Shown: positions 42,818-51,562 of the stretch, in pieces
Layout of the letters: each line of letters opens with the position of its first letter
How positions within the stretch are numbered: position 1 is the first letter of the stretch
Assembly: GCF_011742925.1 (NCBI RefSeq)
Contig: NZ_WAEL01000003.1
Coordinates: 650,013 to 714,012 of the forward strand
From: Fibrivirga algicola
GTDB lineage: Bacteria > Bacteroidota > Bacteroidia > Cytophagales > Spirosomataceae
Length of the DNA: 64,000 bases
Reading direction: 5' to 3'
Translations under genes and position numbers: made by a program
Notes under the pieces: model-generated
Told to the model about the DNA's origin: nothing
Database searches by the model: none
The model's input: only the letters and a program-made list of their open reading frames with translations

Positions 42818-44872
42818 CTATTTCTTCAGGCCCATCCAACCCAGTGTACCGGCCAGAGCAGCGAAGAATAATGCACCGAGCAGTTGATAACCGCCATCGC
42901 CAAAGGCACCTTCCAGCGCCGGTTCGAGCGACAGCTTCGACAGAGCCGTGTACACACCGTCGTTAACGGACAGGAGTGCCACCAGCACGCCAGCCAGCGC
43001 GCCACCCGCCACCAGACCCGTGGCAAAGAGATTACCTTTGCTCAGGTCGTCGGTTTCTTCCATTTCTTCTTCCAATGGCTGCCCCGTTTGAGCCACAACC
43101 GGCTTCTTCTTGCGCCAGTCGGTGAAGGCTTTCACGCAACCACCCGCGAAGATGGGCAGCGTTGTTGACAAGGGCAGATACAGACCAACGGCGAAGGCCA
43201 AGGCGCTTACGCCGATCAGCTCAAATACGAAGGCCAGCACGGCACCCACCAGCACAAACTGCCAGTCGAGGTTAAACGATAGTAACCCCTTGATGAGCGT
43301 GGCCATGAGCGTACCCTGTGGCGCGGGAAATTTGTCGGTACCGATGGCGTGCGTGATGCCCTGCGCCACCAGATCGGGCGTGGGTGTGTCGAGCAGCTTC
43401 ACGGTAGCACCTACTACCAGTGACGATACCACAACGCCCACCAGCAGGGCCAATTGTTGCGCGCGGGGCGTAGCCCCCACGAGGTAGCCCGTTTTTAAAT
43501 CCTGCGAGGTGGCACCGGCGTTGGCGGCGGCTACACAAATCAGACTACCTACCACCAGAACGGCAGGTTCATAGGTACGTCCCGTGAGGCCGATACTAAT
43601 GAAGATCAGGGCCGTGCCCATGATGGTAGCAATGGTCATCCCTGACACCGGCGATGAACTTGACCCGATCAAGCCCACGATGCGGCTGGCAACAGTAACG
43701 AAGAAAAAGCCAAAAACGAGCACCAGAATGGCAATCAGGGCTTTGGTCAGGTACGTATCGCCGGGGATTTGGGGGAGCAACACCATCAGCACGGCCAGTA
43801 CGATACAGCCGATAACCACAAAGCGGCCGCTCAGTTCACGGTCGGTACGCAGGATACCACCGGGTTGGTTCGCCAGTTCGGCGTTGGAGCCAGCGCCACT
43901 TCCAATGGATGCTTTAAACGACGATACAATGGTCGGAATAGTTTTCAAGAGGGTCATGAACCCACCGGCCGTTACGGCCCCAGCCCCGATTTGCCGAATA
44001 TAGGCCCGATAAATGGCGGCGGCAGTGTCGGAAAAGGTTTTCGTTTCAGGATTCCAGCCACCCGGTCCGCCCGCTTTGGCGAGGTCGGCGAGGTAGCCCA
44101 GTTTCTGAAGTTGTAGCGCAATGGTTTCGCCCGGCACCACCGAAGCCAGTAGGGGAATCAGGCCGAGCCACGCCAGAAAACCACCGGCCACCAGCACCGC
44201 CGAAATGCGAAAGCCAATAATGTAGCCCACGCCCAAATACTCCGGCGTGATCTCACCCGCGACCTGCGCTGATGGAAAATAGCGATTCACCTGGTTGGTA
44301 GCCCAAACAGGCACCTCAGCAATAACATGCAGCACCTTTTGAAGGGCCGCGTACAGAAACGCCACGCCCAGACCCAGGTAAGCCGTTTTGGCAAAATCGC
44401 CGCCTTTTTCACCGGCAATCAGCACTGACGCACAGGCGGTTCCTTCGGGGTAAGGCAACGTGTCGTGTTCCTGCACAATGAGCGACCGGCGCAGGGGCAC
44501 CATCATCAACGTACCTACCAGACCGCCCACGATAGCTAGCGTCAGGATAGTCCAGTAGTTGAAGAAGTCGGCTGAGGCGCCATCGGTCAGGAAAAGGAAG
44601 CCGGGCATGGTGAACACAACACCCGACGCGATACTCTCGCCCGCCGACCCGGTAGTCTGAATGATGTTATTCTCCAGGATGGTCGTGTTCAGAAAACGTC
44701 GCCCCAATGAAATGGCCAGCACCGAAATCGGGATAGATGCCGAAACGGACAAACCGGCTTTCAGCGATAGGTAGACCGTGGCGGCTCCGAACAGCACGCC
44801 GAACAGCGCACCTACAATAATGGCCTTGACCGATAGTTCGGCGGGCGATTCAGAAGCAGGAATGAAAGACAA
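42818..44872 (-). CDS. OPT-family oligopeptide transporter
   Basis: The 684 residues are mostly membrane helices, starting with VKAIIVGALFGVLFGAATVY and LKAGLSVSASIPISVLAISL, motifs of the OPT family. Other features are AGESIASGVVFTMPGFLFL and a mid loop of about residues 270-330 with a GGFMTLLKTIP segment; the EEEMEETDD stretch near the end is a cytoplasmic linker. The length is right for the family. It should import oligopeptides or metal chelates by proton symport across the inner membrane. It stands alone, with a 343-bp upstream region and no regulator nearby. Confidence 0.9.
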   Translation of the reverse strand: MSFIPASESPAELSVKAIIVGALFGVLFGAATVYLSLKAGLSVSASIPISVLAISLGRRFLNTTILENNIIQTTGSAGESIASGVVFTMPGFLFLTDGASADFFNYWTILTLAIVGGLVGTLMMVPLRRSLIVQEHDTLPYPEGTACASVLIAGEKGGDFAKTAYLGLGVAFLYAALQKVLHVIAEVPVWATNQVNRYFPSAQVAGEITPEYLGVGYIIGFRISAVLVAGGFLAWLGLIPLLASVVPGETIALQLQKLGYLADLAKAGGPGGWNPETKTFSDTAAAIYRAYIRQIGAGAVTAGGFMTLLKTIPTIVSSFKASIGSGAGSNAELANQPGGILRTDRELSGRFVVIGCIVLAVLMVLLPQIPGDTYLTKALIAILVLVFGFFFVTVASRIVGLIGSSSSPVSGMTIATIMGTALIFISIGLTGRTYEPAVLVVGSLICVAAANAGATSQDLKTGYLVGATPRAQQLALLVGVVVSSLVVGATVKLLDTPTPDLVAQGITHAIGTDKFPAPQGTLMATLIKGLLSFNLDWQFVLVGAVLAFVFELIGVSALAFAVGLYLPLSTTLPIFAGGCVKAFTDWRKKKPVVAQTGQPLEEEMEETDDLSKGNLFATGLVAGGALAGVLVALLSVNDGVYTALSKLSLEPALEGAFGDGGYQLLGALFFAALAGTLGWMGLKK

Positions 44873-45215
44873 GGGATCGTTTAGGGTTTAGTGGCTGATG
44901 TATGCAGTTCAAAGTTGCACCGCTTACGCCTAAAGTTGGCATAGAACCCCGCAACTTTAGCCAGCGCATTGATTATTCTTTTACGATTGGCAGGAATGGC
45001 ACGAGCGGATATATAAGCAACAATAAGCTCATCATCAGAAAGTTAGTCAACAAAATACGCTTCTCAACTGTACACAGACACCAGGCAGCGGCGAAAATAA
45101 AGCAGACCTATGCAACACCAGCGTGCAGGAACGGTGTCTATACCCTTGACTAACTTCACCACTGACTCATTTTGGTAGCTATATGTTACCAAGTGCAGCA
45201 TAACCTGCTCAACAC
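44873..45215. other. Gene-free region between the transporter and lipoprotein genes
   Basis: This AT-richer region has an inverted repeat CTAAAGTTG / CAACTTTAG (44930-44960) and a possible Bacteroidota promoter for the rightward gene: TTG at 45146 and TCATTTTG at 45167-45174, with 18 bp between and one mismatch to TAnnTTTG. It also has TTGGTA / TACCAA around 45172-45191. I see no gene. Confidence 0.4.
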
Positions 45216-46154
45216 ATGAAAAGCATACTCTTACTATCGCTGCTCAGCGTATTCCTGCTGGCCTGCAACCAAGTAACCGATACTCAATTCGCTCCGACCG
45301 AAACGATTCCGGCAAGTGCCATTCAGGCTCTTACCGATCAGTATCCGGGAGCAGCCGACATACTCTTCAAGACCCTGGAGAAAGGGCGGGTGTGGCAGGT
45401 GAATTTCACGCAGAAATCGGTTCGCTTCAGCGCTGCTACCAGTCCGCAAAAGCTGTTGATCGCCTACCAGTTGCAAACCCAGGCGGTGCCGGATTCACTG
45501 GCCTCCCTGGTTCGCAATACCGTTATTGACGGAGGTACGTTCACCAATCTCAGAGTGCAGAACTATAGCTGGTTCAGAGATGGCGGCAACAATGGGCAGT
45601 TTATTTTTGCCGACTACGACTGGCTGGGAAACCGCTACACGTTTCGCTGGAACGTTACCAGCCTGAACAGCCAGATCACCTACACAACCGAACTGCTACC
45701 CAGCAACCAGCTGGAATTCCGGACCGAAACGCTGCTCGACCTCCCACCCTCTATCCAGCAATCGCTTGCAGCGCAGGGGGCCGTGTTTAGTTACGCGCTG
45801 GTAACCGTTGATGCCCAGGGCAAAAAGCAGTATGCCGTTTCGGCGCAGCAAAATACCACTTATTACAACCTCACCTATGAGGAGAACGGTCAGTTGGTTG
45901 CCGCCACAGGATCGGCCAATGCCCAGTACTACTCGTTCATCAATCAGTTGCCGAGCGCGATACAAACGTACCTGCAACAAACACCTGAGTTGGCGGGATT
46001 CAGCAATAGTGGCCAGTTTAGTCTGCTCAGGAAAAGCCAGTACGCGGGCCTAACCACCTACACCGTCAATGTGCAGAAAGGTCGGCAAACTTGGTTCATG
46101 ACGTTCGACCAACAGGGGCAGCTTGTGCAACGGACGTACCTGAATCTGGTGTAG
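45216..46154 (+). CDS. Lipoprotein with PepSY-like features, function unknown
   Basis: The 312 residues begin with a lipoprotein signal (MKSILLLSLLSVFLLAC, Cys at 17). The rest holds repeated PepSY/BLIP-like units: IQALTDQYPGAADILFKTLE then VWQVNFTQKS, and a later LPPSIQQSLAAQG with NLTYEENGQLVAATG and a third similar unit near the end. Such units occur in proteins that inhibit or bind other proteins in the periplasm. It precedes an ECF sigma gene by 34 bp on the same strand and may be part of that regulatory unit. Confidence 0.7.
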   Translation: MKSILLLSLLSVFLLACNQVTDTQFAPTETIPASAIQALTDQYPGAADILFKTLEKGRVWQVNFTQKSVRFSAATSPQKLLIAYQLQTQAVPDSLASLVRNTVIDGGTFTNLRVQNYSWFRDGGNNGQFIFADYDWLGNRYTFRWNVTSLNSQITYTTELLPSNQLEFRTETLLDLPPSIQQSLAAQGAVFSYALVTVDAQGKKQYAVSAQQNTTYYNLTYEENGQLVAATGSANAQYYSFINQLPSAIQTYLQQTPELAGFSNSGQFSLLRKSQYAGLTTYTVNVQKGRQTWFMTFDQQGQLVQRTYLNLV

Positions 46155-46188
46155 CCACTGGCTAATCGCTCTTAACCGGCTCATTCAG

Positions 46189-46776
46189 ATGGCATTATTT
46201 GGCCGTAAGAAATACCCGACCCTGCGCGATCTGGTGCTTGCCTGTCAGCGCGAGGAGGCACAGGCACAGCATGCTTTCTATGAACGCTACAAAAATAGAA
46301 TGCTGGGGGTTTGCGTACGCTACGCCCGAACGGTAGCCGAAGCAGAAGATATTTTTCAGGAAGCGTTTATCCGCATTTTTCAGCATATCCGGGAGTTAGA
46401 TAAACCAGAATCGGCCGATAGTTGGGTAAAGTCGATCATTGTGCGAACGGCGATCAACTACTACAATCGGACCACCCGGCCGCAAGAACGATTCAGCACT
46501 TATGAAGAAAGCACCGATGAGCTGGTCAGCGACGATTATGACTCAATGATCAACCAGCTTAACCTGGATGCCCTGCTAGCGTTTATCAACCAGTTACCCG
46601 ACCAGTATCGGCTGGTGGTGAACCTCTATCTGATCGAGGATTACACCCATGCCGACATTGCTACGTTATTGGGCATTCCGGAAGCAACGGTGCGCTCGCA
46701 ATACAGCCGGGCAAAGCAATTATTAAGCAAACTCAGTCACCAAAACGGCACTAAACGTCATGAATTCTTCGGATGA
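46189..46776 (+). CDS. ECF-type RNA polymerase sigma factor
   Basis: The 195 residues have sigma-70 region 2 (about 25-95, FYERYKNRMLGVCVRYARTV and AEDIFQEAFIRIFQHI) and region 4 (about 125-185, LPDQYRLVVNLYLIEDYTHA and LGIPEATVRSQYSRAK). It directs RNA polymerase to a subset of promoters. Its end overlaps the next gene by 17 bp, and that gene codes for a membrane protein of anti-sigma type. The pair is the typical arrangement in Bacteroidota. Confidence 0.94.
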   Translation: MALFGRKKYPTLRDLVLACQREEAQAQHAFYERYKNRMLGVCVRYARTVAEAEDIFQEAFIRIFQHIRELDKPESADSWVKSIIVRTAINYYNRTTRPQERFSTYEESTDELVSDDYDSMINQLNLDALLAFINQLPDQYRLVVNLYLIEDYTHADIATLLGIPEATVRSQYSRAKQLLSKLSHQNGTKRHEFFG

Positions 46777-48124
46777 TTCGACCGACAAAGCCCTGAAAGA
46801 GCGCTTCCAGCGGGTTTTCAACGACTTTGAGCGAACTCCGTCGAGAGCGCTCAAGAAGCGGATATGGCAGCAATTACCCGTTTCTTCAACCACACGTTCC
46901 GGGTACGTTATTCTGGCAGCTCTCCTGCTCCTGCTGATCGTCGGCGTCCTTTACGGACCGGAGCGCGTCCTGCCCCGCCCGATTATTGATGTTCAATTAA
47001 AGCGGCCGCTATCCAAGCCACACAACGCGGGTTCACTACAGGCTAAGAGACGGTCAGCCATTCACCACCATCAGGTTGCTGCCGCTGATGGTGCTAGTCT
47101 GACCACTAGCCAGCCCGCTAGCTCATCGACCCGATCGACGGTACAGCAAATGATTCGGCCAGACGAATTTCATACAGATGCAACAGCAGCGTTGCCTCGC
47201 CAGTACACTCGCTCGGCGGCGCGTAAAGCGCGGTCAAGGCCAACTAGCGGTGATCAGGTGCGGGTATTTTCGGTTGCTGATCAGGCAGTCAACCGCCGAC
47301 CCATATCTCGTACCGACATGCAGGTGGATCTAGATTCGCCGCTATCAATTTCCGTTCGCGCGTCACCTGAGCCAGCCCGTTACGATAGCGTTTTCGGGCA
47401 AGAGGCGCTGGCGAGGTTGCAGCCCGCAGCTATTCGCCCGTTGCGTGTACCCGACTATACCATTACGCGGCAGGTGGTGCAGTTGCCTCAGCAACCAACT
47501 GAGGCGACCGCTGAAAGCCACCGGGCATCTTTGCGTTGGCTGGCCAGCGTGTCGCCGTTGAGTACGTTTCAGTTCATGACTATTGTAACCAGGCCAGAAA
47601 CCTACGTGCAACGGGTTGATGCACCGGCCACTTTTTCGGCACCAACATGGGGCTATCAGGTCAGTGGTGGCGTAATGTGGCGGCAGTTCGCCGTTCAGCT
47701 CATGGCTGGTCAGTTGAGGCGCTGGGCCTACTATGACCTGGCAACGAACGAATACCGGATCGAAGCAACGGGACAAAACGAATACCGAATTACCCGTCTG
47801 GGCCAGTCGGTGGCCGAAAACAGCTCGTTGACCCTGCTGGGCGCTAGTCTGGCTAAGGAATACACACTGGGTTTGGGTAAACGCCCCGGCCAATATGCCG
47901 CTCGTGTGGGTGGTCAGGGAACGTACCTGCCCGCCACCGGGCAAACCCTCTTATGGGGGCAGGCAGCACTAACAACAGCCATACCGTTAAGATCAGCTTA
48001 TTCAATTCAGGTGGGACCAATGGTTCAGTATGGGTTCAGCCGCCTCTTCAGTGGTGACCGCCAATTGAATATTCACCCGTTTCTGGTTGGCGCGTCGTTC
48101 ACCATTCGCCCCACTGCTCACTAA
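46760..48124 (+). CDS. Probable anti-sigma factor with one membrane segment and a large outer domain
   Basis: The 454 residues have a short cytoplasmic part (1-47, with KERFQRVFNDFERTPSRALK), one membrane helix (about 49-67, VILAALLLLLIVGVLYG) and a long basic, Ser/Thr-rich stretch to about 230. The C-terminal 200 residues have strand patterns (ATFSAPTWGYQVSGGVMWR, FAVQLMAGQLRRWAYYDL, SIQVGPMVQYGFSRLF) like a small outer-membrane barrel. It is translationally coupled to the sigma gene. It could hold the sigma factor at the membrane until a signal in the envelope frees it. A combined membrane anchor and barrel-like domain is odd. Confidence 0.6.
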   Translation: MNSSDDSTDKALKERFQRVFNDFERTPSRALKKRIWQQLPVSSTTRSGYVILAALLLLLIVGVLYGPERVLPRPIIDVQLKRPLSKPHNAGSLQAKRRSAIHHHQVAAADGASLTTSQPASSSTRSTVQQMIRPDEFHTDATAALPRQYTRSAARKARSRPTSGDQVRVFSVADQAVNRRPISRTDMQVDLDSPLSISVRASPEPARYDSVFGQEALARLQPAAIRPLRVPDYTITRQVVQLPQQPTEATAESHRASLRWLASVSPLSTFQFMTIVTRPETYVQRVDAPATFSAPTWGYQVSGGVMWRQFAVQLMAGQLRRWAYYDLATNEYRIEATGQNEYRITRLGQSVAENSSLTLLGASLAKEYTLGLGKRPGQYAARVGGQGTYLPATGQTLLWGQAALTTAIPLRSAYSIQVGPMVQYGFSRLFSGDRQLNIHPFLVGASFTIRPTAH

Positions 48125-48165
48125 CTAACTACGTTTGTTTACACTCAACTTATTAACTACCAGCT

Positions 48166-49065
48166 ATGGCTCTCTCGCTTCGTTTCCTCTTTTTTCTGGT
48201 GTTTGGCTCCCTCAACGTAGGGCTCCTTTCCTGCAATGATCAGTCGACAATTAATTCACGGCCCGTCGAAAAGACAGTCCTGCTGCCTACTACAATCGAG
48301 TGGCATTCCGAAGGTGCGTTGGCGCATTGGGTATACCGATCGCTGTTTGCCTACAATAGCGCGAACCAGCTTCTGTCTGTCCGGGACTCGTTACTTACAT
48401 CAGGAAACGCGCCTGCCACCCCATGGGTAAGGTTTTCCTACACAGACGATAATCGGTTAAGCACGATCACCCTCAACACAGAACTGTTCGACAATACGTT
48501 GCAGCGCTACAGCCAGTCGTCTGGTTTCGACCTAACATATGCAGGAAATACGCTTACCGCTCAGGTTCGGATTGGCAACCAGGCCGTGAAACAGGTCAGT
48601 ATTTCACTTGATCAGGCAGGGTATCCGGTCAATAGGAGTGTGGCGCTGGGTCGACTTTATCTGGACAGTCAGGGCCATCTGGATTACCTGACCGAATCGA
48701 AAAAGAGCCAGGAACGAAACCCAGCTAATTATGTACAGGTGCTTGACCAGCAATATGATCAGTACCAGAATATATTTTCAACCAGCAAAGAATATCAGAT
48801 ACTGGCGGCGTTGATAGCGGCTTCTGACCAAAGCATATACAGCAGACCGTTGTATTTTCTGGACAACCCACTGACCAGCAATAATTTGGCTTTTCAAAAG
48901 AGAAAGAGCTGCTCCGTTTCGTTTGGTCAGTTAGACTGTAGCGAGGGCACTATCGTCTACGAAAATCAGCGCGTCAACGAGTTTGGCTTCCCAATCCAGC
49001 GAAGCTGTCCATCCGGGCCGATGGGTACGTTTTATTACACGATCAGCTATAGGCAGGTCAGGTAA
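48166..49065 (+). CDS. Secreted lipoprotein, function unknown
   Basis: The 299 residues start with a signal ending in GLLSC (Cys near 23). The body is repetitive beta structure: AYNSANQLLSVRDSLL, VRFSYTDDNRLSTITLNT, FDLTYAGNTLTAQVRI and SVALGRLYLDSQGHLDYL, as in DUF4595-type or YD-like surface lipoproteins of Bacteroidota. The end has four Cys (about 245, 252, 285 region). It follows the anti-sigma-like gene by 41 bp and may be in the same unit. No function can be given. Confidence 0.65.
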   Translation: MALSLRFLFFLVFGSLNVGLLSCNDQSTINSRPVEKTVLLPTTIEWHSEGALAHWVYRSLFAYNSANQLLSVRDSLLTSGNAPATPWVRFSYTDDNRLSTITLNTELFDNTLQRYSQSSGFDLTYAGNTLTAQVRIGNQAVKQVSISLDQAGYPVNRSVALGRLYLDSQGHLDYLTESKKSQERNPANYVQVLDQQYDQYQNIFSTSKEYQILAALIAASDQSIYSRPLYFLDNPLTSNNLAFQKRKSCSVSFGQLDCSEGTIVYENQRVNEFGFPIQRSCPSGPMGTFYYTISYRQVR

Positions 49066-49093
49066 ATTGCTTACACCTGCGTCAACAGCAGCC

Positions 49094-49146
49094 TACGTAC
49101 CAGCCGCTCTCAGAACAGTCAGACTGTAGTAGCGGCCTGGTACGTA
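49094..49146. terminator. Hairpin between convergent lipoprotein and pyrF genes
   Basis: TACGTACCAGCCGCT and AGCGGCCTGGTACGTA pair with one bulged base, enclosing a smaller ACAGTC/GACTGT pairing. It sits between the two stops. Confidence 0.55.
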
Positions 49147-49163
49147 TACGGCTTGAAAGAGCA

Positions 49164-49985
49164 TTAGTTCAGGTACGTTGCCATTTCTTGCTGAATGGCT
49201 TTTGCTTCGGCGGCGGCCGCTTCGGCAAAATCAATGCCCGACGAGGCATACAGAATACTTCGTGAGGCATTTACAAGCAATCCACCATCTTTGGTGAGTC
49301 CGTTTTTCGATACGTCGGCCAGCGATCCGCCCTGTGCACCAACGCCGGGCACCAATAGGAAATTGTCGGGAGCCAGCTCGCGAATCCGGGCGATCTGATC
49401 GGCCTGGGTGGCACCAACCACAAACATCAATTGCTCGTGTGTGGCCCAGGTTTGCGCCTTCTGAATGACCGTTTCAAACAACTCCTGCGTTTCGTTATCC
49501 ACCAGCTGGCGCTGAAAATCGGCGCTACCGGGGTTACTGGTCAGGGCCAGCAGGATCACCCATTTGCCAGGGTACGCCAGAAAAGGCATGACTGAATCAT
49601 GGCCCATGTAAGGCGCTACGGTAATAGAATCGAAGTTGAGGCCAGCGGCCGAGGGGTCGAAGAAGGCACGAGCGTACAGGCCAGAGGTATTACCAATATC
49701 GCCGCGTTTGGCGTCGGCGATGGTAAAGCAATCCTTGGGAATGTAGTCCAGCGTCTTTTGGAGGCTTTCCCAGCCGCGTGGCCCCTGTGCTTCGTAGAAG
49801 GCGATATTAGGTTTGTAGGCAACCGCATAAGGCGCGGTGGCGTCGATAATGGCCTTGTTGAATTCAAAAACCGGGTCAGGTACGTTGGCCAGATGCGGTG
49901 GTAGTTTCTGGATATCAGTGTCTAACCCTACACAGAGGTATGATTTCTTTTGCCGGATCTGTGCCGACAGTGCCTGGTAATTCAT
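49164..49985 (-). CDS. pyrF: Orotidine 5'-phosphate decarboxylase
   Basis: I start at the ATG at 49985 (MNYQALSAQIRQKKSYLCVG); the frame continues to a TTG at 50000. The 273 residues match the larger type of PyrF: VGLDTDIQKLPPHL near 20, AYKPNIAFYEAQG near 60, the catalytic DAKRGDIGNTS near 90, SITVAPYMGHDSV, and LLVPGVGAQGG near 215. It converts OMP to UMP, the last step of pyrimidine synthesis. It diverges from rfbC with 94 bp between. Confidence 0.95.
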   Translation of the reverse strand: MNYQALSAQIRQKKSYLCVGLDTDIQKLPPHLANVPDPVFEFNKAIIDATAPYAVAYKPNIAFYEAQGPRGWESLQKTLDYIPKDCFTIADAKRGDIGNTSGLYARAFFDPSAAGLNFDSITVAPYMGHDSVMPFLAYPGKWVILLALTSNPGSADFQRQLVDNETQELFETVIQKAQTWATHEQLMFVVGATQADQIARIRELAPDNFLLVPGVGAQGGSLADVSKNGLTKDGGLLVNASRSILYASSGIDFAEAAAAEAKAIQQEMATYLN

Positions 49986-50048
49986 AGCGTTTGGTGCCAA
50001 TACCTAAAATGGAAAGGCTCAAAAGTACGAACGTACCGTAGAGAAGTC

Positions 50049-50056
50049 TATTTTTG
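50049..50056 (+). promoter_or_regulatory. Candidate -7 element (TATTTTTG) for rfbC
   Basis: TATTTTTG is an exact match to TAnnTTTG, 23 bp before the rfbC start. No clear TTG-type -33 element is seen at 17-23 bp spacing. Confidence 0.45.
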
Positions 50057-50079
50057 TACTGTCTACCAGAAATTCAACT

Positions 50080-50625
50080 ATGCAAGTACGCCAAACAGCC
50101 ATCGAGGGCCTGATCGAGTTGATTCCCCGTATTTTCGAAGATGAACGCGGCCATTTTTTCGAGTCGTACAACAAGCCGCTCTTTGCTTCGCTGGGCTTAC
50201 CCTTCGATTTTGTGCAGGATAACCAGTCGTTTTCGACTAAAGGAGTACTTCGCGGTTTGCATTTTCAGAATGAGCCCTTTGCGCAGGGCAAGCTGGTTCG
50301 CGTAATAACCGGGCAGGTGCTCGACGTGGCCGTTGACTGCCGCCCGGAGTCGCCCACGTTCGGTCAGTACGAAACGTTCCTGCTCGATGCCAAACTGGCT
50401 AATATGGCCTGGATTCCCGAAGGATTTGCCCACGGATTTGTGGCTCTGGAAGACAGCATTTTCAGCTACAAGTGCACTAATGTGTATAACAAACAGGCCG
50501 AAGGCGGTATTCGTTGGGACGATCCTGACCTGAACATCAACTGGGGCATCGAGAATCCGAACGTATCCGATAAAGACCAGATTCTCCCCACGTTTCGGGC
50601 TATTTTCCCGCATGTAGTTATTTAG
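50080..50625 (+). CDS. rfbC: dTDP-4-dehydrorhamnose 3,5-epimerase
   Basis: The 181 residues match RfbC/RmlC over the full length: IPRIFEDERGHFFESYN, FVQDNQSFSTKGVLRGLHFQ (catalytic His), DVAVDCRPESPTFGQY, PEGFAHGFVALED and YNKQAEGGIRWDDPDLNINW. It makes dTDP-4-keto-L-rhamnose for surface polysaccharides. The other rml genes are not next to it. A long inverted repeat ends the gene. Confidence 0.96.
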   Translation: MQVRQTAIEGLIELIPRIFEDERGHFFESYNKPLFASLGLPFDFVQDNQSFSTKGVLRGLHFQNEPFAQGKLVRVITGQVLDVAVDCRPESPTFGQYETFLLDAKLANMAWIPEGFAHGFVALEDSIFSYKCTNVYNKQAEGGIRWDDPDLNINWGIENPNVSDKDQILPTFRAIFPHVVI

Positions 50626-50631
50626 TCTTGA

Positions 50632-50714
50632 TAGTCGGATAAAAAATAGTCCTGAGTCTGGAAGGTCGTATTAGCGTTGACTTTCCAGACTCAGGACTAT
50701 TTTTTATCCGACTA
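50632..50714. terminator. 36-bp near-perfect inverted repeat, bidirectional terminator
   Basis: The arms (50632-50667 and 50679-50714) match at 35 of 36 positions with an 11-nt loop. An internal A6/T6 run gives a U-tract in either direction. The arms include the word ATAGTCCTGAGTCTGGAA. It lies between rfbC and the convergent DJ-1 family gene. Confidence 0.85.
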
Positions 50715-50734
50715 CCAGGACCCTGTTTTCAGAC

Positions 50735-51415
50735 CTACTTCTCAAACATCTCTTCCACTACTTTGCGGCCTACTTTGCGGGCTGAAAGGGGGTTCTGGCC
50801 GGTTACCAGCCGCTCATCTACTTCAAGGTGAGGTACGTAGGGAATCAGCGATTTACTGTAAATGGCACCGCGCTCTTTCAGGGCGTCTTCCAACAGAAAA
50901 GGCACCTCTTCGGCCAGCCTGGCAATTTTTTCCTCCATGTTGGAGAAGCCCGTTACCTGTTTGTTTTTCAGGAAAGACGTGCCGTCAGACAAGGTCACGT
51001 TGAGCAAACCGGCTACGCCGTGGCAGACAGCCGCTATCATACCGCCGTTTTCGTAGATGTAGCGGGTAGTAGCCTGCAACGTTGTGTCGTTGGGGAAATC
51101 CCACATAGTGCCGTGCCCGCCGGTGAAATAAATGATCTGATAATCGGCCGGGTTAATCTGGTCGGGGCGCAACGAATTGGCTAGTTTTTCCTGAAAAACC
51201 GGATTGTGCATCCATTTTTCGTTGGTCGTATCCCGTGATTCAACGCTCCGCTGATCGAGCGGTATGGGTCCGCCCTTGGGGCTTACGAAGTCGAACTGAA
51301 TGTTGCGATCCTGCAATTCATCGTAGAAGTGCGTGGCTTCGCTGAGCCAAAGCCCCGTTTTCTGCGGCTTCGTGGGGTAATCAGTATGGCTGGTGCAAAC
51401 AATCAGGGCTTTCAT
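50735..51415 (-). CDS. DJ-1/PfpI family protein (Hsp31-like)
   Basis: I start at the ATG at 51415 (MKALIVCTSHTDYPTKPQKT). The 226 residues match the Hsp31/DJ-1 type: TGLWLSEATHFYDELQ, DFVSPKGGPIPLD, YFTGGHGTMWDF and the nucleophile elbow MIAAVCHGVAGLLN (Cys near 138). Relatives act as glyoxalases, deglycases or chaperones, protecting from reactive aldehydes. Length and TGLWLSE are typical of the class I amidotransferase-like group. It converges on rfbC. Confidence 0.88.
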   Translation of the reverse strand: MKALIVCTSHTDYPTKPQKTGLWLSEATHFYDELQDRNIQFDFVSPKGGPIPLDQRSVESRDTTNEKWMHNPVFQEKLANSLRPDQINPADYQIIYFTGGHGTMWDFPNDTTLQATTRYIYENGGMIAAVCHGVAGLLNVTLSDGTSFLKNKQVTGFSNMEEKIARLAEEVPFLLEDALKERGAIYSKSLIPYVPHLEVDERLVTGQNPLSARKVGRKVVEEMFEK

Positions 51416-51562
51416 AGAAATACAGCTTAAACGCAAGTAAAGCAGGGTAGGCGTTTCAAGCAACTACTGGCTGTAAGCCATTGCTATCGACACACTACCC
51501 CTCAAAGCTATATCAAATGCGTTTAATCTAAACAGCAGCTGTACAACTACCCGCTAAACTAA

